64,000 bases of DNA from Hanleya hanleyi. Lineage: Eukaryota > Mollusca > Polyplacophora > Lepidopleurida > Hanleyidae. The DNA is taken from assembly GCA_036873755.1 (NCBI GenBank), contig JAVTVY010037147.1, positions 94,375 to 158,374 on the forward strand. Reading direction: 5' to 3'. This document shows positions 24,801 through 35,558 of this stretch, one piece after another. Each line of letters starts with the position of its first letter. Position 1 is the first letter of the stretch. The translations under genes were made by a program, and so were the position numbers. Under the pieces are notes generated by a model, which saw only the letters and a list, made by a program, of their open reading frames with translations, did no database searches and was not told where the DNA came from.

Positions 24801-25784
24801 AGCCTTCTACCTACATTTTCTTGCTTCTTTACAGTCATCATTAAACCAAGGTTTCTTAATATGTGCAGCTCCTGAAGATATGGGAATGGTTTGGTTGGCA
24901 ATTTCTATCAACATATCTGAGAATAGCTGTATAGGATCTGGAACATCAGCGAAGGGGACTGATTTTAGTTTTTGTGAATAAAGCTTTTCAAACTCGGGCC
25001 AGCTTGCTTTCTTGAAATTACACCTTGTGAAATGAGGGTCATCGGCTGAATGAACAGCTTTTAGGACAGTGGAAAAGTGATCACTTCCACAAAGGTCATC
25101 ATGAACAGACCAAGAAAATTCTTCAAGAATAGGAAGGTCGCAAAGTGAGATATCCAATGCTGAATAGGTTCCATGAGCCGAGGACAAATGTGTATAAGTA
25201 CCATCATTAAAGATACACAAAGAATTATTTGATATAAAATTTTCGAGAATTTTACCTTTACAATTGTCTTCATTATCCCAGGGGATATTACGACCGTTAA
25301 AATCACCCATCATTAAACAAGGTTTCGGGAGCTGATCGTAAAGATCTTGAAGTTCATTGAGCCGGAGACTACCAGAAGAAGGTATGTACACCGTGCATAA
25401 TGTGAAAACAGAATTCAAGGTAATACGAACTGCTACAGCTTGTAAATCTGTCACTAAATCAACAGGACTGTGTAAAACACTCGTTTTAACTAATATTGAA
25501 GAACCGCCTGTAGCTTTTCCATTTTCGTCTAAAGCGTAGGAATGATAAGGTGTGTATTGGCGAAATTTAAATTTATCTTTATCTGCTTTCTTCAGAAAGG
25601 TCTCGTTGAGACAAAAAGCTGATGGTTCACAATCTTGAGTTAATAATTGGAGTTCATTTAAATTTGGCCAAACTCCTCTGCAATTCCACTGAACGATAGT
25701 TGGTGGCTGAGCCATCTTTAGTCTGTATATAGAAATAAAACACAAAACTGCCCAAGCCAAGATATATAAGGTTAGCTTAGCCAT
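21845..25784 (-). pseudogene. LINE ORF2 (APE endonuclease, RT, RNase H)
   Basis: The frame opens at 25784. APE motifs are VQWNCRGV, LNETFL, VYIPSSG, MMGDFNGRN and the terminal CGSDHFSTV (25.0-25.7 kb). TAG and TGA interrupt at about 24.78-24.81 kb. RT begins around 24.37 kb (DSAAGPDNIH), is split by a MITE, and resumes at 23.84 kb with VIPVPKPGRDHTDPGNYRPI, then AGFRKNRST, FDLEKAYD and QGVPQGSILS. The catalytic YVDD equivalent reads FVYDF, so the first Asp is Tyr. Frameshifts occur at the C-run near 22.90 kb and near 22.69 kb. RNase H follows with YTDGSK, a frameshift near 22.27 kb, and WVPSHVDIKGNTEADRLAK. Confidence 0.8.
23856..24338. mobile_element. Hairpin-bearing MITE inserted in the LINE RT
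   Basis: A 483-bp insert flanked by ATAAT (23851-23855 and 24339-24343), with ends that read TATAC in both directions. It splits the RT between GPDNIHY and QLLKHLPESS; both halves are in the expected order and strand. The left end holds a ~62-bp inverted repeat (23859-23921 against 23939-24000) with a ~15-bp loop, which folds into a long perfect-looking hairpin. No transposase is present. Target duplication length could be 4 or 5 bp, because the junction is ambiguous. Confidence 0.7.
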
Positions 25785-27268
25785 TATGTACGTTTTATTT
25801 TGGGTAATTCTTTTTGACCTTTCTTTTTATTTTTCATTTGTTCTCTCTTGTCTTTTTTATTTTCCTTCTTATAAACTTCTTTCTCTCTCTCTTGTCCCAA
25901 CAAGTCCTTCGACCTTTGGTTCAAGGACGTCTCTCCTTTTAACGGACGATCATTACAATCAAGATACTCCTCATCAGAAAGCATGGGTGAATCGTTGGTA
26001 GGATTGGGAGTAGCATCGACTATTTTAGGCTCTTTGCCGGATTCGACATCTATGGTATTCTCTTTATTCTTCTTTTTCTGATTCGAGGTAGCTTTATTAC
26101 TACAAGACTGTTGACTACTTTTTTTTTCTGTGAACTCGTTCATTACTTCCTCGTTTGGTGTAAAGTTTACATCTACACCGGAGTGAATTGGATTACTGAA
26201 GGAATCTACAGACTGCACAGGTGCATCCTGACCTGAAACACTACCAGTACCCGGTAAGTTGTCACCCTTCAATTCAACTTCCGGAGATAATACTAAGTCA
26301 ACACTTTCAGCCTGATCAGAAACAGACTTCTGGTCAGCTGACTTCTGATCACATGACTTGACTTCTACATCATCGCAAACCTCACTTTCACTGACAACTT
26401 CATCTTCCGAATTACAACCTTCATCCATCGCGTCATCGAGACACTCGTAGCGGTTTGGGGTCTTCTCATTGCTCCCGGCGGAGTCTATCCTCTAATGACG
26501 TTCGGTGGCCTTACCATTACGGCCCACAGTCTTCCATAAATCTATATAGTGCAGTTGATTTTGCTGGAGAGCCTCGGCGGAAAGTTCTTTTCGAACTTCT
26601 GCGGGTGGAACAGGGCGAGAATCTGAAGAATCATCTTTTCTATCGTTAGCTACATTATCTTCAGGAACTTGTTTGGCCTTTGGACAGGTTTTTGTAAGGT
26701 GTCCTTCCTGATGACAAATCAGACATTTATTTTTCAAAGGACACCTCGAGTTCATGTGATCTTCTGAACCACAAGTATAACATGTTTTTACTTGGCCGTT
26801 ATACCATACAGGAAGTCTCATACCTCCAACTAAAGTCGAAGAAGGAAGAGTACGTTTGAATTTCGTCATCCAAATTCTTCGGACGCCTGTCTCAAACACT
26901 CTATCGAAAGAATAGAACTCTTTTTGTACAGAGAGAACATCACCATAAATCTCAAAAGCACTTCTGATCGCAGAATCTGGGAAATCTCATGGTCCTTTCA
27001 TCTTTACTAGTAATTTCCCTGGATCTATTTCTTCAAAATGGCCACGTTGATCTTCAACGCGAATACCTTCCAGCACTAGGCGAGTTTTGGCAATTTCACT
27101 TGCTAGTGTGACGTTCCACAGGGTATTTGATACCTGTACTAGACCTTTGAGGACTGACCGTCCTGATCCAACAGTGTCTTTTAATGCGTGATATATATCA
27201 ATCGCATTAGCTTTCTCTAGACCTTGAAGTTTTAGGCTCAGTGACCTATCAAACTTTCTAAAGGCCAT
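25784..27268 (-). pseudogene. LINE ORF1 (RNA-binding protein)
   Basis: One frame with two nonsense codons: TGA just after the VKMKGP block (about 26988) and TAG after KATERH (about 26493). The middle part holds two zinc knuckles, CYTCGSEDHMNSRC and CLICHQEGHLTKTC, typical of the nucleic-acid-binding ORF1 of I and Jockey LINEs. The C-terminal third is acidic and then lysine-rich. In a live element the product would coat the LINE RNA. The stop codon overlaps the ORF2 start. Confidence 0.75.
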
Positions 27269-27560
27269 AGTAAAAAAAAAATATTCAAAGTCCCACTAGG
27301 GAATCTCAATACAGCTACAAATAGTAATACGCACGCACAAACCCCAACAGTGAGCCTTCCCACAGAGTAAACATTTAATACCCCCGAGGGAGCCTCACTC
27401 CAAAGGTGAATACTATATATATCAACAGTACGACAATACACTCTCTCTTCCAGTGAACCGTAAGTGCAGGCTAAACAATAGCCCAGTTCTAGCCTGACCG
27501 ATTGCTGGGTAACGACGAGGAACAGAAGAACAGAGAACAAAGACTTGCGAAACCTGTATT

Positions 27561-27793
27561 CTGAAGGTCAGCTTACAGCCTACACCTTTAATATGTACAT
27601 GTATTTAGCCCAGCTCAATATACCCGAACATGTGCAAATCGACCCAAGCTAAACTGAACTAAAAACGAACCAACTGCAAACTTGTTCAAGCCAACAAGAA
27701 AATATATATACACCAACAAAATACGAAATATTTACAGAGAGCGAACAAACAGAGATGAGGGAGACAGAAAAAAACACTGACCCTCTCGATCAC
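27561..27793. other. Probable LINE 5' UTR or flanking DNA
   Basis: No coding potential was recognised. The stretch lies upstream of LINE ORF1 and stops where a Penelope tail begins. Confidence 0.4.
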
Positions 27794-27900
27794 AAATTAC
27801 AAGCGTCTAGTCCGTCATTCATAATCCAGCCGTCGTCCATTAGAGAATATCCGCGTCCATAATCCAAAGACCTATTCCATTTTCCACATAACAGTATTAG
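27794..27900 (-). mobile_element. Very short Penelope-like 3' tail
   Basis: 107 bp matches the last bases of the 40.9-kb element (AATTACAAGCGTCTAGTCCG from the 3' end inwards) and then stops at ACAGTATTAG. This is an extreme 5' truncation. Confidence 0.8.
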
Positions 27901-28139
27901 TGCGAGACCGAGGCGGTAGTAATGGCAGATCTCTTCCTTCTCAAGTCAGAAAAACGCCCCGAAAAGCAAAAAACTGAGAAATAATTCTAAACTTTCACCA
28001 CAGGTATTTGCCAAAAGTATTCACAAAATATATTACACAAAAATAAGAGCTAAGATCATCTGAAATCCGCAGAAATAGACAAATTTCTCGGAGCGAAGTG
28101 AAAACACGTCCGACTCCCAGTCTCTCTACATCCGGGCTC
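27901..28139. other. No gene recognised
   Basis: Short unique-looking stretch between a Penelope tail and duplication A. Confidence 0.4.
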
Positions 28140-28754
28140 GCCAGGCTTTGATTGTGACTTCATATGAGGTCATAACCGTGAAGAGTTTTACACTCAGATT
28201 CGTCATTTCGTTATTAAAAGAGATAATAAGCTATTGGACTCAACTTTATTTCCGTTCCTTCCACATTAGTTATAATATAGGATATAATGGATTATCTCAT
28301 GTCATAAAGTCAATATGTATCTATCCCTGACCAAAGCCATTAACTTATTGGAATCGACTGTATGCATGACTGCACAAATAATGAGGAATTTAGGACCTTT
28401 CAAATAAAACTGATATCTGCTAATGATTAATTATGATGGGTTCATTAACTGATGATTATTAATTCCTTCCGGGTTCATCAATTTTCTCCTAAATACATGA
28501 AAGCATGTGAGTAACAGATAGATTGGAATGATTGAGTATCATACTATTGTGCGATTTTTTTAATGTAACTTGATAATTATGTTTATATTCATGTACATAC
28601 CATGAACATCGTATATCATACGGCGTTCACACGGAATCTAGCCCCAGGTTAATTGAAATTAAATATTAGATAAATGTCGCTACCAAGAGAATGTACACTA
28701 CCACCATATGTAACTACCGACGTGCGATATTTAACACCAGCTTCGGAGAATTTC

Positions 28755-29125
28755 ATGAAGTGGGCGTTCCCTCTCGTCGACTTTACCAGAAACACATCGT
28801 AAAGTACATTTTTCTGGACAATAATATTCCAGAGCGACCAGTATATGGCGTATACATATCTCGTCTAGCAGCGGTTGCTAGTTGTCTTTTGTTTCTTCAA
28901 TTTAGTCTAATTCAGCTTAACCCGGGGCTAGTGGCTGTATGATCCCCATGTAATTCAAGAACATCATAGTGTTTATATGAATACGTGTTTTCAAAGCTGA
29001 GCTACATCGCTCTCTAGATAACGATTTTAATAACGAAAATCCTACGAATGTAAAGAACTGGTCATTGATACTGATTTGATATCTGGAACATCATAATGTC
29101 TTGTCGGCATCGTTGAATATGAATA
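28755..29125 (+). mobile_element. Old diverged Penelope-like 3' region in block A
   Basis: Encodes a stretch aligning with the C-terminal RT of the 40.9-kb element (SRRLYQKHIVKY, FLDNNIPERPVYGVYISRL). The same 3' UTR landmarks follow: TAACCCGGGGCTAG, a GAGCTACATCGCTCT block, and GATTTGATATCTGGAACATC. Internal deletions and substitutions make it much older than the 39.9-45.9 kb copies. It is shared with block B (57.1 kb), so it predates the duplication. Confidence 0.7.
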
Positions 29126-29160
29126 GGAAAGCTTACTATACTTCACATATTCATTTATTA

Positions 29161-30370
29161 AAGGGATGGGGGCCATGACCCTTTCCCCGCATATTTTCAG
29201 CGAAAAAAAAACACGACACAAAAAAAAAGAAAACAAACACAAGGCAGAGAGATAAAGAAAGAAAGAGTAAAAATTGCATGTTTTGAATGTAGATTTTACT
29301 TTCCAAGAGGCATGAGGAGCATCCTTGCTCAATCACATCTATAAGGTGAACTTTGTTCAGCTTCTCGATAAGTAAAAAAAATGTGTTAGGGGTCGAACTA
29401 AATGAACTCTTCGGTTTAAAAGATATATATTTCTTATTTGAATTATTTATGTGAGAAAAAATGTGAGAAACAAAAAAACATGCAAAACAAATAGAATTTA
29501 CACAGGGGAATATGTCTTGTTTCATTGCTCGGAAATACGCTAGAATGCCTCTCCGGCCATCTTAAGACGCTGGAGCTTCCGGGAACTACGCGACCCTTAT
29601 GCGCCTTGTCTTTGCGTAACTACACTTGTTACACTACTAATTGCGTGGCGCTCAATGCATAATGCAGGGGATAGGTAAATATAGTACGTATAATGTCAGT
29701 CAGTGTGATGGAAGACCCTGTGCCTTTCTCAATCGTATTAAATAAACTTGGTTATTCGGGCATAATATATACCTGTCTGTAAGAGGTATTGTCACCAGAA
29801 GACTGGCTCCAGTCTTCTACTGCAAAATCTACTCCATAGGGTACACCACTGCTTTCCACGCAGGAAAGCATGAATTTACAACTGTAAAGGGAGTTTCAGG
29901 TGTTCAGAAGGAGCGTTTACGCTATGTAATCAGAATCCATCAAGATTTCCACTAAAAGAAGATATTAAATAGGCCCGCTCCCTTTACCAACCATACTGAC
30001 AGTAGGATTTCTCCGTCATATTCGGAGAGTTGGTCACGCTGACAATAAAAATAACCACTATCTGCTAACCATATGCTATGGAAAACACTATAATCAAATT
30101 CTACATTCATCAAATATTCTACATATAACAATATACATAATTTGTTATGAATAAGTCCGTAAAGATTCTTTAAACTTCTCTCACAACTATCAATTCTCAA
30201 TAGATCGCCAACCGATGACGCACGTAGGATTTTGGGCACGAAATATTCCATAGCAAAAACAGTCCTAACAGTCATCTATGTTTTCAGATTAAATGCAGCA
30301 CGCTTCTGGAACCGAAACATAAATAAAACAACTTTATAGCTACCAGACTGACTCGCCTACTCGCCTTTAT
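29161..30370. other. Sequence present in block A only
   Basis: About 1.2 kb absent from block B at the equivalent point (57.51 kb). It has A-rich tracts near 29.20-29.26 and 29.37 kb and open frames of 96-124 codons that look compositional. It could be an insertion in A or a deletion in B. No gene recognised. Confidence 0.5.
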
Positions 30371-31161
30371 GCAATATCTGCCCTAACAAGAGACATGATG
30401 AAACTGGAAGAAAAATATAGATGTCCACTCATGGTAAGGCGTCTTAATTACCGATTTACATGCATTTAAGTAATTGAACCCTATAGTATATCGTTCGATG
30501 GATGGATGGGTGGAATAATGGACTTGGGCACGGCGATGCATGCCCCAAAATTTGTAATCTCGCCAAAGTTATTGTGCAAATTTACATGGGGCTTAAATCC
30601 AGCAAACAGCTATTACCACCAGGTTGTTTACAGTTTGCCATTTGCCAGTCAAAATCCATGGATATTACAATACTATGATTTATTTTTAACGAATGATAAT
30701 CGACGGCGTTGGATGAAAAAATATCGGGCGACCATGTGACCGGAAGGTACCATTTTACTAAATTGTGACTTAAAAACTCCCAGGAATATACGTTCCAATT
30801 CATAAACTCGTTTCATGCTTTTACATCAGTGCAGAAATATTTTCTCAAATCTCAGAAATATTCTGTGAAAATGTGCCAGAATGCGTCATTTCACGTCTAA
30901 ATTTTAAACCGATTTCCGGGAGAGCATGCTCTCGGACCCCCCTAGCAGGGCTTCGGGCCTTCAGCGCTCACATTCCTAGTTCCACTTCCATGGTAATCGA
31001 CCGCCCCCCCCCCAATTCAGAATCCAGCCTACGGGCTTGTTATCAATCAACGTCTGAAATCTTGATACCGTGTCGAACTGATGTTCTATTGTATTCAGTT
31101 TGAAGTTTCTAGCGTGCTTGGGTAGCGTTTCGTCTATGGACACACTCCGGCCAAGACAGTC

Positions 31162-34100
31162 TCAAGTCATGGTGGAGTTGAGAAGTTCTGTACAGTTACA
31201 CGCTGATGAACCGTCTTTAGACAAACCCGACTGTTGAAACTGGATAAGAACAATGAAGTAGGTGATGAAGACTCCCACAATCTACAACAAAGATATATAT
31301 GTAATTAATGTGAAATTACAAGCGTCTAGTCCGTCATTCATAATCCAGCCGTCGTCCATTAGAGAATATCCGCGTCCATAATCCAAAGACCTATTCCATT
31401 TCCATATAACAGTATTAGCACCAAATTCAAAAAGACAATCATAGTATACATAAACATAGGCTTGTTTCCTGCAAGAGAGAAGCGGTCAACAGTTTTCAAT
31501 GATGCCGGCAAGACATCATGATGTTCCAAAAATATCAAATCCGTATCGCTGATCAGTATTCTTAATCCATAATATTCGTTATAGAGTCGTCATCTAAAAA
31601 AGATGTATCTCAGTCACGCTTTGATTGTGACTGTTCATATGAGCACCATGAGGATCTTGAAGTACATGGGTTCATACAGCCCGTAGCTCCCGGTTAAGCG
31701 GAATTAGACACAAGTTACGAAACGTAGCGCCATAGATCTTGCACGCTACGTTCGTACTTTGCTATCAGCATGCGATATGTATCGCCAAATTTGAGAAACT
31801 TTGAGTGGAGGCGCTTGGTGGAATAGCCCTGTTTTATAAGTTTCTGCAACAATGTTTTGTGACGTTGATTAAGATCATCACATTTAACACAGGATCTAGC
31901 AAATGCTACTAAGCGAGATATGTATACGCCATATGCAGGTCCCACTGGAATCTGAAATCGCTGGCTTACAACTGGGCCATTTCAAAAACATTGTGATTGG
32001 CCGCCTGTTATTCCGATTTTCAACATATGTTACTGAAAACACTGGATGAATCGACTGATGAAATGTTTTTAAAGTGGAAGATATGTCCCGATACATTTGA
32101 TTTCCTATAAAACAATCAAAGCAAGTTCTTCTTGAACACACTATTCTGATGTGAACGTCACATACATGAATACATACTTGTGAACATTTTTTCATGTTTA
32201 TGCTGGAAATGCTTCACTCACCGTTAGAACGGTTGGTTTATCAATAACGAACAAGTCCATAGCCGTCAGTCCGATGGATTCCCCGGTCAATTTGCTGAGA
32301 AATATGTTCATCTGTCAAGAAAGCAAAAATAAAAATCTACATCAATTGGCTTTCACAATATCAATATCGCACAAGATGTTCATTCTGCACACTGACGTGT
32401 GTTCGGTTGCAAATGTTTCAGCGTGGATTTTTGGGTAGTACATTTTGATTTCGGCTTATGTTTCAACGTGGAGAGATATTTTAAATTGTTGATAACTGGC
32501 GTTAATATGGTAAATATGAATCAACTTATCTCATTGTACTTACATTACTGATCATTCTGGCTACCGTGAATATCCCAGTCCTGACCGGTTGAAGCATATG
32601 CCGATGTCAAACTGAACTACTAGAAGATATGTGACGTTTACATACGAAAAACTCCTTTTTGTGTAATGGTAATGAAGCCGATTTTATATCCACTCTAGAA
32701 CCCGTCATATCAGATTTTTCTTCAAGTTTACATACTGAAATATCCCCTTCGAAAAAACGTATATGTTCAGCTGCATAAAAATGGAGATATGATTGAACAA
32801 AATGTGCTCCCGGGCTTATTTTGGTATTTTGGGGTATTTTCGTGAAGGGTTTTCTCCTGTAGCAAACATATGACACCTCAAACCAAAACCAAACTTCCTA
32901 ATATATTGTGTGACAAAATTATTTTGGTTTGAGGTGTCATATTTTTTCTATAAGAGAAAATCCCCACTGTAAATTTCTCAAAAATACCGAATCAGGCCGA
33001 GGAGCACATTTTGATCAATCGTATCTCCATTTTTATACAACGGAGCATCGCATTTTTTCCAGGGTGATATTTCAATATGTAAACTTCTAGAAAAATCTGA
33101 TTTTGGTAGGTTTTACCATCACACACAAGTTAATTATTCCCGTGTTGTCATCAAATATCCTTTATGCTAGAATCTATATCGGTAGATTGTCTCGCGTCAG
33201 TGAATCTGTTATTTGAAATCGAAATCCATTATAGGTGATTGATAACTATGTTTGTTTTACGAGAACTGACACAGGATTCAGAAAGTTATTTAGAATGTAC
33301 ATTAGAAATGAGAGACGCCAAATAATGGTGGATTTATCACAAGGTAATGAAAGATCTAGGGTTATTGTTTATTTGTTTATTGTTTATTAGACATCAATCT
33401 CAACAGACCATGGGACCCAGTTACAGAGGCGATAACAAAAATATATTAATAATGCCTAATAAATGATAACTAATAGATGAATAGATAACTACATATTTAC
33501 AAAAAAAAATAGAATAATATATAGTTGGGTCACATTTATACAAATGTAGCTTTGACTAATACTCCTGCTATATTGGAATATGAGTTAAGTTGCGCCAAAA
33601 ACCAAACTGACTTCACAATGAACACTCGAAAGATGCCTTGAGAATTTTTCATCTGCACAATATACGATTTGTCGTTTCACATAATGTGTTATGGTTGCGG
33701 TGTTGATGGGATCGTTTTTAATCTTCCCCACTTTAAAACATGAAAAGTTTCGACCGGAAAAGAGAAAAAATAAATACTTATCGTTTGATGAGAATGTCTA
33801 TTTTGAAATGTTTCAATGACATTTAGTTTGCTTAAAATATTGTAATACTATATTTTAAATAATATTGTAGACAGTCTGTTCTCTTTTTTTCTAATCGCAT
33901 GAATCGAATCAATATTACCTGGAGAGAAAATTCTGCTGAAGTCTGCTCGACTTTAATGTCATGAATAGATTTCAGTGGAGCATGCGCCTGAAAAATAAAA
34001 TTGTGAAAAATTTAACTGTTTTAAAGCTTACTAATTTGTTCAAATTATAAGCGGTAAGTACTCAGGCTTCGAAATATACAAGAAACTATGTTTTGTCGTC

Positions 34101-35558
34101 TTAGTTTATGTCTTCAAAATATGCTTCTGACATATTTAAACTATGAATAATTATGATTAACGAGTGGCCATACGAATGAACAAACCGATGAAACACGATG
34201 ACATACTACATGTATATTATCAATGCCATCTGCAGGTGTATGTCAACCAAATCTTTCTTACTCGTGGAGTGATGACATACAAACGTTCTGAATTTGAAAT
34301 CTCTCGAATTTGAATTACAATTATTCAGTTGGAACAAAAATTCAGCACTCACCATGTGGTTCAAGTATCCACCTCCAAAAGCAATGACAGACAAGTATGC
34401 CAAGCTGGTTACTAACCAAAATATATGCGAGACAAGGATAAACGGATCAGAAAATATGCCATCTTGCCAAATAATGTTATACAACACCGCCATGCCAATA
34501 AACATGCTAAACCCAATACCCACAATGTTGAACATTTTAAGTGTATCGTCCGCTGTCTCAACGATTCGGCAAATTGTCTGGTGTCGCCGCCGAAAGGTTT
34601 CAATCCCACAGTACATTTTACAGTCAGTTGTAATGGCGGATTGGAAATCTTGATCACAAATTTCGAATTCTCTGTAAACCACGAAACACATAAAAAAGAA
34701 AAGACACAGAGTAAATATCCACGACGCCGATGAATACACGTAAATGATGAAAACGATGCCCTTCACAAGAACGGTGTATCTGTGGTCGGGTGGCATGGGA
34801 TATATGGTGAGGTCGAACAAAGTAGTGGTAAATAGAGTGTATCCGGTGAAAACAATGTTCAGCAGAAATGCAATCCAGCCAATGAAGAGGGAGATCAACA
34901 CCCGGCGAGACGTATACTTCATATAGGACGTGACCAAATGTTTTCTGTCAACATCCGTGTTACTGGCCCGGTTGGTCCTCGTCAGTTCCACCCATCTTGT
35001 CAGGAATTCTCTCAAACGGTTGTCATAGTGACACGCTTTGAAAGACACTGTACAGTTGACAGCACACATGAGATTCCAAATATGCGGGATGATTTTCCCG
35101 AATAGGAGGGCTCCAAAAACGTCTTGTTTCGTGTAGAGGCCGAAAAAACGAAAGAAGTTTAACCACAGCAACAATAATACAACCAGTGAGTAGGTTTTTG
35201 TCAATGCGGGAACCAATTTTCTCGAAGGGCAGCTTTTGTATGTTAAATGCAAAAGACCAAACATAGTCATTGTCATCAGTAATGGCCTAGAATCCCGAAA
35301 TGGCGACTGTTTCATACATGTCTCCATGTTATCAGTGCGACCCTCTCGGGTGATATCTGCTGTACGTTCGACTATTTTGACCATTCTTGGCAAAACCGAT
35401 GCAAACTTTCCTTGAGTAGAGCAAAGATCATATCTATATTCGAGAAACTTGATTTCCTGTGTTCCGAGTTTATATGTTTTCGGGCTTACTAAAAAATCAC
35501 TACCTTCTTTGAGCCGTATCCATGCAGAAATAACCCAACAATAAAACAACGTCCTCAT
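31162..35558 (-). CDS. Gustatory-receptor-like seven-transmembrane protein (four exons)
   Basis: The gene model was built by eye: exon 1 34353-35558, exon 2 33919-33987, exon 3 32222-32311, exon 4 31162-31281, giving 494 codons. All three introns are phase 0 with GT donors and AG acceptors (GTGAGTG, GTAATA, GTGAGTG). Exon 1 encodes membrane segments at roughly residues 93-107, 124-142, 150-170, 219-243, 264-294, 342-364 and 372-397. Exon 3 encodes GLTAMDLFVIDKPTVLT. Exon 4 begins IVGVFITYFIVLIQFQ, which holds the TY-x5-QF signature of the last membrane segment in the insect chemoreceptor (Gr) superfamily. Three phase-0 introns near the C-terminus are also characteristic of that family. The protein likely sits in the plasma membrane as a ligand-gated channel or receptor; its ligand is unknown. 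The start Met is the first in frame, and a further 5' exon is possible. A Penelope copy and a foldback element lie in its introns. Confidence 0.85.
31314..31951 (-). mobile_element. Penelope-like insertion in the receptor's last intron
   Basis: 5'-truncated copy of the 40.9-kb family, in the same strand as the receptor gene. It encodes the last ~76 RT residues (GVYISRLVAFARSC to DLWRYVS) and the complete 3' tail to AATTACAAGCG. Block B lacks it: there the intron reads straight from ATTAATATGAAA to CTGAAATCGCCGG. This copy therefore inserted after the block duplication, with loss of about 9 bp at the site or a small difference in B. Confidence 0.9.
32656..33126. mobile_element. Foldback element in a receptor intron (block A)
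   Basis: Long imperfect inverted repeat with arms of about 200-230 bp and a ~30-bp centre. The innermost arms are ATGACACCTCAAACCAAAA and its reverse complement (around 32869-32889 and 32922-32940). The pairing extends outward through AAAATGTGCTC, AAAAATGGAGATA-GATTGA, TACAT-TGAAATATC and GTGT-ATGGTA. No coding content was found. The same structure is in block B at 60.07-60.60 kb, so it predates the duplication. Confidence 0.75.
33366..33560. repeat. Possible remnant of a retroelement 3' end
   Basis: ATTGTTTATTTGTTTATTGTTTATTAGACATC is followed by CAACAGACCATGGGACCCAGTTACAGAGG and an A-rich stretch. The same sequence occurs in block B at about 60.91 kb. The form resembles LINE 3' ends, but I cannot place it. 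Confidence 0.3.

Larger units (their letters stand above)
21845..27560 (-). mobile_element. Decayed I/Nimb-type LINE (ORF1, APE, RT, RNase H)
   Basis: A nearly full-length non-LTR retrotransposon on the minus strand: 5' UTR to about 27.56 kb, ORF1 with two CCHC knuckles, and ORF2 with APE endonuclease, RT and RNase H. ORF1 stop and ORF2 start overlap as TAATG. Damage consists of several nonsense codons, frameshifts in RT and RNase H, a catalytic change, and a 483-bp MITE in the RT. Its expected C-terminal tail lies beyond the array at 20.3-21.8 kb. Confidence 0.8.
28140..34593 (+). repeat. Duplicated block A (pairs with 56412-62171)
   Basis: Collinear homology with block B runs from GCCAGGCTTTG at the left to GTGTCGCCGCCGA at the right, inside receptor exon 1. 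Compared with B, block A carries about 1.2 kb extra at 29.16-30.37 kb and a Penelope insertion at 31.31-31.95 kb. It lacks about 1 kb present in B at 57.94-58.92 kb. The block contains receptor exons 2-4, the end of exon 1, a foldback element and an old Penelope fragment. Confidence 0.85.

Noticed and set aside
34294..34926. Plus-strand frames of 60-119 codons over receptor exon 1
   Set aside because: Antisense shadows of the receptor coding exon, with no features of their own.
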